NCBI GenBank assembly: GCA_016342685.1 | Contig: JAEINU010000002.1 | Location: 143,085-207,084 of the forward strand | DNA from: Bacteroidales bacterium | Lineage (GTDB): Bacteria; Bacteroidota; Bacteroidia; Bacteroidales; UBA12077 | Length of the DNA stretch: 64,000 bases | Reading direction: 5' to 3' | Part shown: one piece after another, positions 53,576 to 62,110 of the stretch | Layout of the letters: each line of letters opens with the position of its first letter | Position numbering within the stretch: the stretch's first letter is position 1 | Notes under the pieces: generated by a model | The model's input: only the letters and a program-made list of their open reading frames with translations | Databases searched by the model: none | Told to the model about the DNA's origin: nothing | Program-made: the position numbers and the translations under genes

Positions 53576-55504
53576 ATGAGAAAAATTAGCCTTCTGAAGA
53601 GTCTACTCTTCGTATTTACCTTATTTGCTTTAACACCAAATTTGTATAGCCAAAAACATCCTATGAAATTTGGAAAAATCGACATTAAAGACTTGGAAAT
53701 GACCGTTTACGACAAGGACACTACTGCTGAGGCAGTTATATTATGTGATTACGGTGTGTTTAATGAAAGTCGCATGGAATATACCAGACATTGCCGAATT
53801 AAAATCTTAAAGAAAGATGGTGTAAGGTGGGCCAATGAACGCGTTCGATCATCTCGAAACATTCTATTAAAAGCAAGAACCTATAACCTAGAGAATGGAG
53901 AAATTGTAATAACAAAAATGAAAGCTGAATCTAAATTCGAAGAAAAAGTGAACAGCTATTTATATGCAACTCGATTTTCTTTACCTAATGTAAAAGTTGG
54001 ATCGGTAATTGAATACCAATACACTATTCCATGGATTCCTTATGAGTGGAGATTTCAGCAACAAATACCTGTTATTTGGAGTGAATTTAGAATGCAACAA
54101 AATCAATATGTTAAAGTTCAGAAAAACTTCTTTGGTTATATCCCTTTAACAATTATTGAAGATGGACGTTGGGTTGCAAAAGATATGCCTGCTTTTAGAA
54201 CAGAAGCATATATGAACTCATATACAAACTTTATTACAAAATTTGAATTTGATATTCGAAAAATTGAATACCCACCCAAATACGAAGAGTATTATTATTA
54301 TACCATTTCATACAATGGTGTTTATGAAGATTTCACATCAACATGGGAAGAGGTAAGTGAGGCACTTGTTCATAACAAATTATTTGGAGGTAAACTAGAA
54401 ACAATGTTATTTCTAAATAAGGAAGCTGAAAAAATTAACGAGCTTAACTTATCTGATATTGATAAAGCTAAATATATTTTTGAATTAATTAAAACAAAGT
54501 TTACGTGGAACGAATCTGAAAGAAAATATGCTTATTCGAACCTTAGTTATTTATATAAAGATGAACATGTTGGAAATAGTGCAGAAATAAATCTAATTCT
54601 TATTGCTCTTTTAGAAAAGGTTGGTTTAAATGTAAAACCTGTTGCATTGAGTACTCGTAATAATGGTTTATTATCGCCCGTTTTTCCAACCTTAAGTAAA
54701 CTTAACTATACAATAGCTCAATTAATTATTGATAATAAACAATATTTATTAGATGCAACTGATAAATTAGCCCCTTTTGGACTATTACCCAAACGATGCA
54801 TTAATGGAAATGCAATTACTGTAGATGAAAATATCTCAAGCTGGATTGATTTAAAGGCAACTAATAATTCTGCTGAGGTTATATATTCAAAGCTAAATTT
54901 AAAAAGTGATGGTGAAGTTAATGGAGATATTTCATTTAAGTTCTCAAATTATGCTGCGTATGATTTTAGAAAAGAACTAGAAACTTACACCTCACAAGAA
55001 GAATATATTGAAGATTTAGAAGTTCACCATAAGGGATTGCAAATTAATGATTATGAAATAAATAACATAAATGATGTTTATCGACCCGTAACCACCAAAT
55101 ATGATGTGTCATTTCTAAATAATGCAAATGTTATAGGCGATAATATATATATCAATCCAATGCTTTTCGAGAAAATGGATAACAATCCATTTAAAATTGA
55201 AGAAAGGAAATACCCTGTTGATTATATTCATCCGATTGAGAAAACATATATTTTAAATTTGAGTATACCTGATGGATATTTAGTTGAACAATGTCCTAAA
55301 TCTGTAAAAGTAGCACTCCCTGATAATAAGGGAAGTTTTATATACTCAATTAAGAATTTAGGAAAGAGCATACAACTCACCTATAAATTTAGCATTAAAG
55401 ATGTAGTAATATTACCTACAGAATATGGCTATTTAAAAGAATTCTATAATCAAATAATTAATAAGCATTCCGAAATGATTGTTTTAAAAAAATCTGATGT
55501 ATAG
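53576..55504 (+). CDS. DUF3857 / transglutaminase-fold protein, catalytic residues lost
   Basis: 642 residues. The signal peptide is about 1-25. The N-terminal DUF3857 domain (about 45-230) has G-S-V-I-E-Y-Q-Y-T-I-P, and the transglutaminase-like domain (about 265-405) is followed by a beta-rich C-terminal region. The position equivalent to the catalytic Cys of the neighbour gene (G-D-C-K-A) reads G-N-S-A-E with Ser335. The catalytic His position is Y-T-I-A-Q, with no His. The domain is therefore probably a binding module. It lies 2 bp before a paralogue that keeps these residues, so the pair may form a complex. Exported; function unknown. Confidence 0.88.
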   Translation: MRKISLLKSLLFVFTLFALTPNLYSQKHPMKFGKIDIKDLEMTVYDKDTTAEAVILCDYGVFNESRMEYTRHCRIKILKKDGVRWANERVRSSRNILLKARTYNLENGEIVITKMKAESKFEEKVNSYLYATRFSLPNVKVGSVIEYQYTIPWIPYEWRFQQQIPVIWSEFRMQQNQYVKVQKNFFGYIPLTIIEDGRWVAKDMPAFRTEAYMNSYTNFITKFEFDIRKIEYPPKYEEYYYYTISYNGVYEDFTSTWEEVSEALVHNKLFGGKLETMLFLNKEAEKINELNLSDIDKAKYIFELIKTKFTWNESERKYAYSNLSYLYKDEHVGNSAEINLILIALLEKVGLNVKPVALSTRNNGLLSPVFPTLSKLNYTIAQLIIDNKQYLLDATDKLAPFGLLPKRCINGNAITVDENISSWIDLKATNNSAEVIYSKLNLKSDGEVNGDISFKFSNYAAYDFRKELETYTSQEEYIEDLEVHHKGLQINDYEINNINDVYRPVTTKYDVSFLNNANVIGDNIYINPMLFEKMDNNPFKIEERKYPVDYIHPIEKTYILNLSIPDGYLVEQCPKSVKVALPDNKGSFIYSIKNLGKSIQLTYKFSIKDVVILPTEYGYLKEFYNQIINKHSEMIVLKKSDV

Positions 55505-55506
55505 CT

Positions 55507-57411
55507 ATGAATAAAATATTATTAATACTATTTGGGATTGCTTTAAGTATATCCAAATTGGGAGCCGAAAATAAATATCCAGTAAGTGATATTCCCAGTG
55601 AACTTACTAAAAATGCAAAAGTGGTTATACGCGAAAGCATCATGAATTTCACCATACAATCAACTGATAATGGGAAACTTGAAGTTAAAGAAGTTATAAC
55701 AATAATGAATAAATCGGGTTTGCGTTATGCTATGTTTATTGAATTGTATAATAAGTTCCATCAGGTTAAAAACATTAAAGGAACTTATTACGATAAATTT
55801 GGGAATGTAATTAAGAAGTTAAGACGAGATGATTTAATTAATTATCCTGCAATTGCTGGCTACTCTTTATTTGACGATAACCGAATAATGTTTTACAATC
55901 CTGAAATAGATGCATTTCCTTTTACCGTTGAGTACTCTTACACTATTGATTATGATGGATTTCTATCCTATCCAAGATGGGGCATGTATGATGATTATAA
56001 CATCTCTTGTCAAAGAAAGGAATTGACAGTTACAACATCAAAAGGAATTAAATTTAGAGAACACTATCAAAACCTTGATATTAAGCCTACGATAACAAAC
56101 CTGCCAAATTCTAATACTTCGCACTCTTGGATTCTCTCAAATATTCCAGCAATTAAGGAAGAACCATTTAGTCCTGATTTATATAGCTTTTCTCCTTCTT
56201 TAATTCTCGCTCCAACAAATTTTAGGATGCAAGGTTACGACGGAAATATGGAATCTTGGAAAGATTTTGGAAATTGGATCTACTCCCTTAATAAAGACCG
56301 AGAGGCTCTTCCTGATGAAACCATTATTAAAATCCTAAATCTTACAAAAAATGCTAAAACAGATAAAGAAAAAATAGAAATTCTGTATAAATACATGCAA
56401 GATAAAACACGTTATGTAAATGTTAGCATTGGAATTGGAGGATGGCAACCTTTCGAAGCAGAAACTGTAGATCGCCTTTCCTATGGAGATTGTAAGGCAT
56501 TAACAAATTATATGAAATCTCTGCTTGATCATGTTGGAATTCAATCTTATTATACTATTGTTGAAGCTGGCAGTGATGCTCCTAATATTATTTCAGATTT
56601 TTCTATGAATCAGTTTAATCATGCCTTTTTATGTGTTCCACAAGAAAATGACACAATCTGGCTAGAATGTACAAATCAGAAAATTCCTGCAGGATATACT
56701 GGAGATTTTACCGATGATAGAGATGTATTAATTATTAAAGAAAATAATTCTGAACTAGTTCACACAAAGATTTATAGCATTGAAGAAAATACTCAAAAGC
56801 GATGTATCCAATTTACCTTGAATGAATTCGGTGAAGGAATAGCTGATATCAAAACTAAATATATCGGTTTAGGAACTGAAAATGTATACTATTTAATTGA
56901 TGCACCTCACGAAGATGTTAAAAGATATCATTACAAGCATATTAACATTCCTGATTTCACAATTGAAAGTTTTAATTATACTGTTGATCGTAAAAGGATT
57001 CCGATAATTAACGAAACAATGAAACTCGAAGTTAAGAATTTCGCATCAGCTATGGGAAATCATTTAATTGTTCCGATTAATCTAATTAGTAAAATAGAAA
57101 AATTGCCTCGAAGTATAAAAGATCGGAATTCAGAAATATTGATAAAAAGATCAAATTGTAAAATCGACAGTATTAACTTTATGATCCCTGAGGGCTACGT
57201 AATAGAAAATATTCCAGAAACTACAGTCATTTCTACAAAATATGGAGAGTATAAAACAGAAATTGTAAAAAAAGAACATTCTATAAATTACAAAAGAACA
57301 TTATCAATGTTTAAAGGAAATTATCCCCCTGAAGAATATATTGATTTCAGAGATTTTTTGTCGCAAATCTCAAAAGCAGATAATGCGAAGTTTGTGTTGG
57401 TAAAGAATTAG
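55507..57411 (+). CDS. DUF3857 / transglutaminase-like protein, catalytic residues kept
   Basis: 634 residues. The signal peptide is about 1-20. DUF3857 (about 40-235) has I-D-A-F-P-F-T-V-E-Y-S-Y-T, and the transglutaminase-like domain (about 265-400) has Y-G-D-C-K-A-L with Cys329, F-N-H-A-F-L with His372 and an I-W-L-E-C-T segment in the place of the acidic third residue. This domain could cleave or crosslink amide bonds in the periplasm or at the surface. It is directly downstream of its paralogue at 53576, and the MITE-like element at 57438 follows. The substrate is not known for this Bacteroidota family. Confidence 0.9.
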   Translation: MNKILLILFGIALSISKLGAENKYPVSDIPSELTKNAKVVIRESIMNFTIQSTDNGKLEVKEVITIMNKSGLRYAMFIELYNKFHQVKNIKGTYYDKFGNVIKKLRRDDLINYPAIAGYSLFDDNRIMFYNPEIDAFPFTVEYSYTIDYDGFLSYPRWGMYDDYNISCQRKELTVTTSKGIKFREHYQNLDIKPTITNLPNSNTSHSWILSNIPAIKEEPFSPDLYSFSPSLILAPTNFRMQGYDGNMESWKDFGNWIYSLNKDREALPDETIIKILNLTKNAKTDKEKIEILYKYMQDKTRYVNVSIGIGGWQPFEAETVDRLSYGDCKALTNYMKSLLDHVGIQSYYTIVEAGSDAPNIISDFSMNQFNHAFLCVPQENDTIWLECTNQKIPAGYTGDFTDDRDVLIIKENNSELVHTKIYSIEENTQKRCIQFTLNEFGEGIADIKTKYIGLGTENVYYLIDAPHEDVKRYHYKHINIPDFTIESFNYTVDRKRIPIINETMKLEVKNFASAMGNHLIVPINLISKIEKLPRSIKDRNSEILIKRSNCKIDSINFMIPEGYVIENIPETTVISTKYGEYKTEIVKKEHSINYKRTLSMFKGNYPPEEYIDFRDFLSQISKADNAKFVLVKN

Positions 57412-57437
57412 TAGTAATAAAAATCTTATTAATTAGC

Positions 57438-57589
57438 GGAGCTGTCCAAAAAGTCCTAAACCTGTCATTCCCTTGAACTTCTCTCATGAGCGAAGTAAGT
57501 AAAAAGGGGATCTTATAACAGTAAACATGACTGTTATAAGATCCCCAATCAAGTTGGGGATGACAAAGTAAGACTTTTTGTACAGCCCC
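57438..57589. mobile_element. MITE-like element with terminal inverted repeats and central palindrome
   Basis: Imperfect terminal inverted repeats of about 34 bp (57438-57472 and 57556-57589; GGAGCTGTCCAAAAAGTC against GGGGCTGTACAAAAAGTC) surround a perfect 17-bp palindrome (57506-57522 with 57530-57546, 7-nt loop). It contains no coding sequence. The ends look like those of insertion sequences, so it may be a non-autonomous derivative. No clear target duplication is seen. Confidence 0.7.
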
Positions 57590-57645
57590 ATTTTATTTAA
57601 TTTATTGAGTAATAAAACAACAATAACAAACCACGCTAATCTATA

Positions 57646-57846
57646 TTATCTTGAAATAGAAGATCTTATTAAATCAACAAGGACAGATTTATCTTTTTTA
57701 ATTAGAGAAAGAATCATATTAATTACCCCTGTTTTATTAATACCCAAATCTTTTTCGAGATCTTCTAAAAGTTGATAATTCTTTTTAGTTAACCTGAATC
57801 CAGTATGAATTTTTAATTCTGCACTATCCTTATTCTTATCTGACAT
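57646..57846 (-). CDS. small ribbon-helix-helix-like protein
   Basis: 66 residues. The strand T-G-F-R-L-T-K-K, then helices N-Y-Q-L-L-E-D-L-E-K-D-L-G and N-K-T-G-V-I-N-M-I-L-S-L-I, make an RHH (Arc/CopG-like) fold, usually a dimeric DNA-binding repressor. Its start overlaps the end of the J-domain gene by 11 bp, so the two are translated from one message, with this protein second. RHH proteins paired with a small gene often serve as self-regulating antitoxin-like repressors, but the partner here is a J-domain protein, not a known toxin. Confidence 0.65.
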   Translation of the reverse strand: MSDKNKDSAELKIHTGFRLTKKNYQLLEDLEKDLGINKTGVINMILSLIKKDKSVLVDLIRSSISR

Positions 57847-58177
57847 ATGCTTTTATTTTAAAATCAAACAAACCATATCCAGTATTTTTGGCAAAAATAG
57901 CAACTCTTCCTGTATTAAAAGATTTTGCATAAAACAATTTACTTTCAACTTTAAAAACAATACAAATTGAATTATTTACAAATACAAAATTGCCAACCTT
58001 AACATTTCTAAGATCCGTTGGAAAAATGCCAAATGTATTTTTTAGCATATTATACTCTTCATTAATGGCTTGCATTTTTTTCAATTCTCCGCCCTTATCG
58101 GGATGATATGCCAGAGATAATTTTCTATACCTAGATTTCAAATCTGACTTTTCTTTTACGTCTAAAAAATATGTCAT
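57836..58177 (-). CDS. J-domain protein with C-terminal beta domain
   Basis: 113 residues from the ATG at 58177. A longer frame from 58228 exists, but an exact TACATTTG promoter box (58195-58202) lies inside that extension, and the J-domain begins directly at the later Met. Residues 1-50 form a minimal J-domain with Y-R-K-L-S-L-A-Y-H-P-D-K-G-G; the H-P-D loop at 25-27 is what stimulates Hsp70 ATPase. The remaining 60 residues are beta-rich (V-G-N-F-V-F-V, S-I-C-I-V-F-K-V) and unrecognised. It could target DnaK to a specific client. It is first in a two-gene operon with the RHH-like gene. Confidence 0.8.
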   Translation of the reverse strand: MTYFLDVKEKSDLKSRYRKLSLAYHPDKGGELKKMQAINEEYNMLKNTFGIFPTDLRNVKVGNFVFVNNSICIVFKVESKLFYAKSFNTGRVAIFAKNTGYGLFDFKIKAYVR

Positions 58178-58194
58178 AGTTAAAAAGTTTTTTT

Positions 58195-58202
58195 CAAATG
58201 TA
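58195..58202 (-). promoter_or_regulatory. putative -7 promoter box (TACATTTG) deciding the J-domain gene start
   Basis: An exact TAnnTTTG match on the minus strand, 17 bp before the ATG at 58177. It argues against the upstream in-frame ATG at 58228. Confidence 0.55.
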
Positions 58203-58393
58203 CAACATTGTTTTACATTGGTCAACATTTTAAATATTTTTTTACAATTAATTATAGCATAGCTTTTAACTCTTAATAAATTATAATGACAGCCCCTCCC
58301 TTTCTTTGATGATCATCAAGATAATAAAAATACTTCCTGCTTTTAGTCGATAGTAATTAGAATTATTATCTTTAAAGCCTAAAATTAAAATCT

Positions 58394-59872
58394 ATGAAAA
58401 AGATATTATCAATATTAATGGGAGCTAGCATCTTATTTGCTTGCACTCAGGTTCAAACTGAACAAACAAAGCATGCTTCAGAAAAAATAGAAATTGTTAA
58501 TGTTGTAAATAATGGCAATGTTAATTTTAATGATTTCTTTGAAAACAAAACCATGCGTTTAGATTATTTCCACAATGGAAATTCAGAGACGGAAAATTTT
58601 GCTGTAGATAAAATATTATCGGACGGTGATTGGTATGGAAGTACAAAGACTTTAATTGATGAGCTGGAACTTGGCCTTTACTTTTATGAGGTAATCGATC
58701 AAGAATCAAAAACCTTAATTTATTCGCGTGGTTATGCAAGCATTTTTGGCGAATGGCAATGGACACCAGAAGCTAAAGAAGAATGGGGAACATTTCACGA
58801 ATCAATTCGTTTTCCATGGCCGTTAAATCCAGTTACCATCATCTTAAAAAAACGCGATGGACAGAATAATTTCCACACAATCTGGACAAGAAATATTGAT
58901 CCAAAATCACGCCAAGTAAATCCTGCTAACATTGCTCATACCGAAAAGGTAGATATCATTCATAAAAGTGGTGCTCCTCAAGAAAAATTAGACATTGTTA
59001 TTCTAGGTGATGGATATTCAACCGAAGAAATGGATAAGTTTATTGCAGATGCTCAACGTTTATCGAAAGTAATGTTGGAAGCTGAGCCGTTTAATACTCG
59101 TAAAAATGATATCAATATTTGGGCTGTAGAAACTCCTGCACAAGAATCGGGAGTATCAAAACCACATCCGGGAGTATTTAAACGAACTCCACTTTCTGCT
59201 CACTACAGTAGTTTTGATTCTGAACGTTATGTTTTAAGTTATGATAATAAAAGCTTACGAAATGTTGCATCGGCAGTTCCTTATGAGTTTATGGTAATTC
59301 TGATAAACGAGAAAACCTACGGTGGCGGAGGTATTTATAATCTTTATACCACTGTTGCAGTTGATAATAAATTTTCTGAGTATATTATGATTCATGAAAT
59401 GGGTCATCATATGGCAGGATTAGCCGATGAATATTATTCTTCGTCAACATCATATGAAGCACCATCAATTGAAATCGAACCTTGGGAAACAAACATTACT
59501 GCTTTATTAGATAAAGATAACTTGAAATGGAAAGATCTGGTTGAAGAAGGAACGCCAATTCCTACAACTTGGAATAAAAAAGAGTTTGATGCTCATGGAT
59601 TAGAAGTTCAGAAAGAAAGAAATGCTTTAAGAGCTGCTAAAGTTCCAGAATCGCAAGTTGAAGCTTTATTTGTTCGTGAGTACACTACACAAAATGAGTT
59701 TTACGCTCAAGAAGAATACAAAGATAAAGTTGGTGCTTTTGAAGGAGCTGGATATAATCAGTATGGTTTATATCGTCCGCAATTAGACTGTATTATGTTT
59801 ACGCGCCACAATGTTTTTTGCAAAGTTTGCCAGAGAAGTTTAAATACTGTAATAGATCAATATTCGAAATAA
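58394..59872 (+). CDS. M64 family metallopeptidase lipoprotein (IgA peptidase M64 type)
   Basis: 492 residues. Lipobox L-F-A-C is at 14-17. An N-terminal M64 domain (about 30-170) precedes the peptidase domain (about 190-490). The zinc site H-E-M-G-H is at 334-338, with the nearby A-D-E-Y-Y typical of M64. I-L-G-D-G-Y-S near 208 is another family landmark. The founding member cleaves human IgA, but most Bacteroidota homologues are environmental and their substrates are unknown. As a lipoprotein it is probably surface or periplasm facing. It is monocistronic with its own terminator. Confidence 0.93.
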   Translation: MKKILSILMGASILFACTQVQTEQTKHASEKIEIVNVVNNGNVNFNDFFENKTMRLDYFHNGNSETENFAVDKILSDGDWYGSTKTLIDELELGLYFYEVIDQESKTLIYSRGYASIFGEWQWTPEAKEEWGTFHESIRFPWPLNPVTIILKKRDGQNNFHTIWTRNIDPKSRQVNPANIAHTEKVDIIHKSGAPQEKLDIVILGDGYSTEEMDKFIADAQRLSKVMLEAEPFNTRKNDINIWAVETPAQESGVSKPHPGVFKRTPLSAHYSSFDSERYVLSYDNKSLRNVASAVPYEFMVILINEKTYGGGGIYNLYTTVAVDNKFSEYIMIHEMGHHMAGLADEYYSSSTSYEAPSIEIEPWETNITALLDKDNLKWKDLVEEGTPIPTTWNKKEFDAHGLEVQKERNALRAAKVPESQVEALFVREYTTQNEFYAQEEYKDKVGAFEGAGYNQYGLYRPQLDCIMFTRHNVFCKVCQRSLNTVIDQYSK

Positions 59873-59895
59873 GAAAAATACTATAAAGATTTAAT

Positions 59896-59933
59896 GTAAA
59901 TCCGGTTCCCTAAAGGGATACCGGATTTTTTTT
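59896..59933 (+). terminator. intrinsic terminator after the M64 peptidase gene
   Basis: An AATCCGG...TCCC stem with the matching GGGA...CCGGATT and a TAAA loop, followed by eight T. It lies 26 bp past the stop. Confidence 0.85.
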
Positions 59934-59945
59934 ATATAAACCTAT

Positions 59946-62090
59946 TTACTTAGTACTAGTCTCTTCTATCTTTACTGAAACTGTTGCCATTTCTGATTCC
60001 CCACCACTTGATGTCATTACAACAATTCCGTATTCAGTTTTTCCTTGCCTTACGCTATTATCCATAAATTCTACTATATTACTTTCTAAAGCTTTGTATT
60101 CCTTAAATATTCCATCTTCTTTAGCTTTGTACACAACATACCAAAAACGCTCTTTAGCTTCGGGCTTATAAGTCCAGTTCAATATTACAGTATTATTGTT
60201 TTGATTGTAACTTGCTACTAGGTTTTCAACAGATTTTCTTTTACCTGAATCGTAAGGTCGTGCTTTAACAGGAAATGCCGGATCTGATTTTAATCCTGCT
60301 TCATCAACCGTAACTATTGTATATTCGTAAACTGTTCGAGATTCAACATCATAATCAATATAAGATGACTCTTTATTATCAAGCGTATCAATTGCATTCC
60401 AATCCTCTTGATCCATTTTCTTTCGCATTAGAATCTGTATTTGGACATCTTCACTTGTGCTTGCATACCATTTTATTGCAACACTTGTATCTGTCACAAA
60501 AACATCTGAAAATACTGCTTCTACAGGAGCTACTACATCAGGTCTTTTTAATACCAAAATCTCTGACATTTCTGAATGCTGATATCTATCGTTAACTGCA
60601 GCAATTCGATAATACACCTTTTTAGTTAGTGTTTGTAAGCTAATACTATCTGTAAACACGGTATCTTGATGAACTTGCCCTGTTAACTGAATAAAATGAT
60701 GTGTTGGATCATTTGCCCTTAATACTCTATATCCTTTTAAATTTATTTCTTTTCCTTTATTCCAGCTTAAAGTTACTACTCCTGATTTACTTATTATACC
60801 TTGTAATCCTAATGGAGTAGATGGTGCAACACCATCAATTCTTATTGCCATAACCGGCAAAGAAAAAGCCATATTTCCTGCGGTATCAACAGCAGCAATT
60901 GTATAGTATGCTTCGTATGCTCCCGCCATATCATCAATAAAACTAAAAGTTGTTTTTGGTAATGGATCGATGGTGAGCAATCGATAATTATGTAAGGAAT
61001 TGTTACTTCTTGAAACTATAAAACCTTGAATATCATCCGGAGTATTTTCCATCTTCCAACTTAACTTTATTTGTGTTGTTGATATTTGTTCTGGCTTATT
61101 CACCAAAGGTGCATTCGGTGCATTTAAATCTTTCGAAAAAGCTTTTATTTCTGCTGCTTCGCTTAATTCAGCAAAAGGACTCATTCCTTTAATCTGATAA
61201 ATATAGCTTTTGTAATTCTGAGTTAGTGTATCTAAGAAACTTGGTTTAGCCAAAGTATTTGCATTGGTAGGTGTAATCGTTACAATTGGCATATTATTCA
61301 TTTTCTGAAACGATTTACCCTTATCTTCTGATCTAAACACATAATATCCCGAATAACTTAGCTCAGCTTTATCTTCCCAAATTAATTTAATATTTCCATC
61401 GCCACTTTCAAACTTTACACCTGCTGGTGGAATTAATTTCTGATAAGGTTTAGCATCCACAACCAAGTAAGTAGTATCAAAAGCATATTGATCTGTTTTC
61501 TCGGCAAGATAAATTCGATATGCATATTTTGATCCTGCTTCAATATCCTTATCAACAATCCTTAAACCCAAAGCATCTGCTGTAAATGCATCATTATCTG
61601 CCGCAAATAAAGAGAACGAATATCTATTAGAGAGCTCGTCTGCAGCATTCTTAAGCACATTCATGTTATCGGCATTAAGTGGTTGCGGATTAAATAACTT
61701 TCCATACAAAGCCTGCGCTGCAATAGCAGAAAACATATTTCTTTCATCTGCTTTTTGTTTCCAATCATCCAGACTTAAAGGTTTAATTATATTGTTATTT
61801 AATCTCTTGTAATCCGTTTTCTCAATTGGCTTATTTGGATCGAGCTTAGCTCGTTCTAAAATGTATCCTATTTGATTTGCAACAACCCAACCACCGGATT
61901 TTGATGGCGCCCAGCGAAGCACAATTGAATCTGCATCAGCTCTTACAATTAGGTTTATTTCGGCAATTCGGGGATTTACATTTTGTGCATTTGTTTCTAA
62001 TCCCATAAAAACTATTACAGTTAAGGTAGCTATTGAAATCAACCTTATATAGTTTTTTAAATCGTTTGATATTCTGAATAACAAGCTCAT
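59946..62090 (-). CDS. exported protein with several fibronectin type III domains
   Basis: 714 residues. The signal peptide (about 1-36) ends T-N-A-Q. An N-terminal region of about 200 residues has an I-V-L-R-W-A-P-S-K-S strand and a helical insert. Further FN3-like repeats follow, recognisable by strands such as I-K-L-I-W-E-D, I-K-L-S-W-K-M, V-T-L-S-W-N-K-G and V-I-L-N-W-T-Y at regular spacing (roughly 230, 345, 440, 640), each followed by a Y-x-V-x-R-x strand. No enzymatic domain or type IX C-terminal signal is recognised. It is encoded 20 bp after the barrel protein gene, so the two may form an outer-membrane anchor and surface partner. Function unknown. Confidence 0.82.
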   Translation of the reverse strand: MSLLFRISNDLKNYIRLISIATLTVIVFMGLETNAQNVNPRIAEINLIVRADADSIVLRWAPSKSGGWVVANQIGYILERAKLDPNKPIEKTDYKRLNNNIIKPLSLDDWKQKADERNMFSAIAAQALYGKLFNPQPLNADNMNVLKNAADELSNRYSFSLFAADNDAFTADALGLRIVDKDIEAGSKYAYRIYLAEKTDQYAFDTTYLVVDAKPYQKLIPPAGVKFESGDGNIKLIWEDKAELSYSGYYVFRSEDKGKSFQKMNNMPIVTITPTNANTLAKPSFLDTLTQNYKSYIYQIKGMSPFAELSEAAEIKAFSKDLNAPNAPLVNKPEQISTTQIKLSWKMENTPDDIQGFIVSRSNNSLHNYRLLTIDPLPKTTFSFIDDMAGAYEAYYTIAAVDTAGNMAFSLPVMAIRIDGVAPSTPLGLQGIISKSGVVTLSWNKGKEINLKGYRVLRANDPTHHFIQLTGQVHQDTVFTDSISLQTLTKKVYYRIAAVNDRYQHSEMSEILVLKRPDVVAPVEAVFSDVFVTDTSVAIKWYASTSEDVQIQILMRKKMDQEDWNAIDTLDNKESSYIDYDVESRTVYEYTIVTVDEAGLKSDPAFPVKARPYDSGKRKSVENLVASYNQNNNTVILNWTYKPEAKERFWYVVYKAKEDGIFKEYKALESNIVEFMDNSVRQGKTEYGIVVMTSSGGESEMATVSVKIEETSTK

Positions 62091-62110
62091 ATTATATGAT
62101 TTATTTATTT

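Noticed and set aside
57578-57775. 65-codon plus-strand frame after the MITE-like element
   Set aside because: Lies opposite the RHH-like gene, which has a recognisable fold and overlaps its operon partner.
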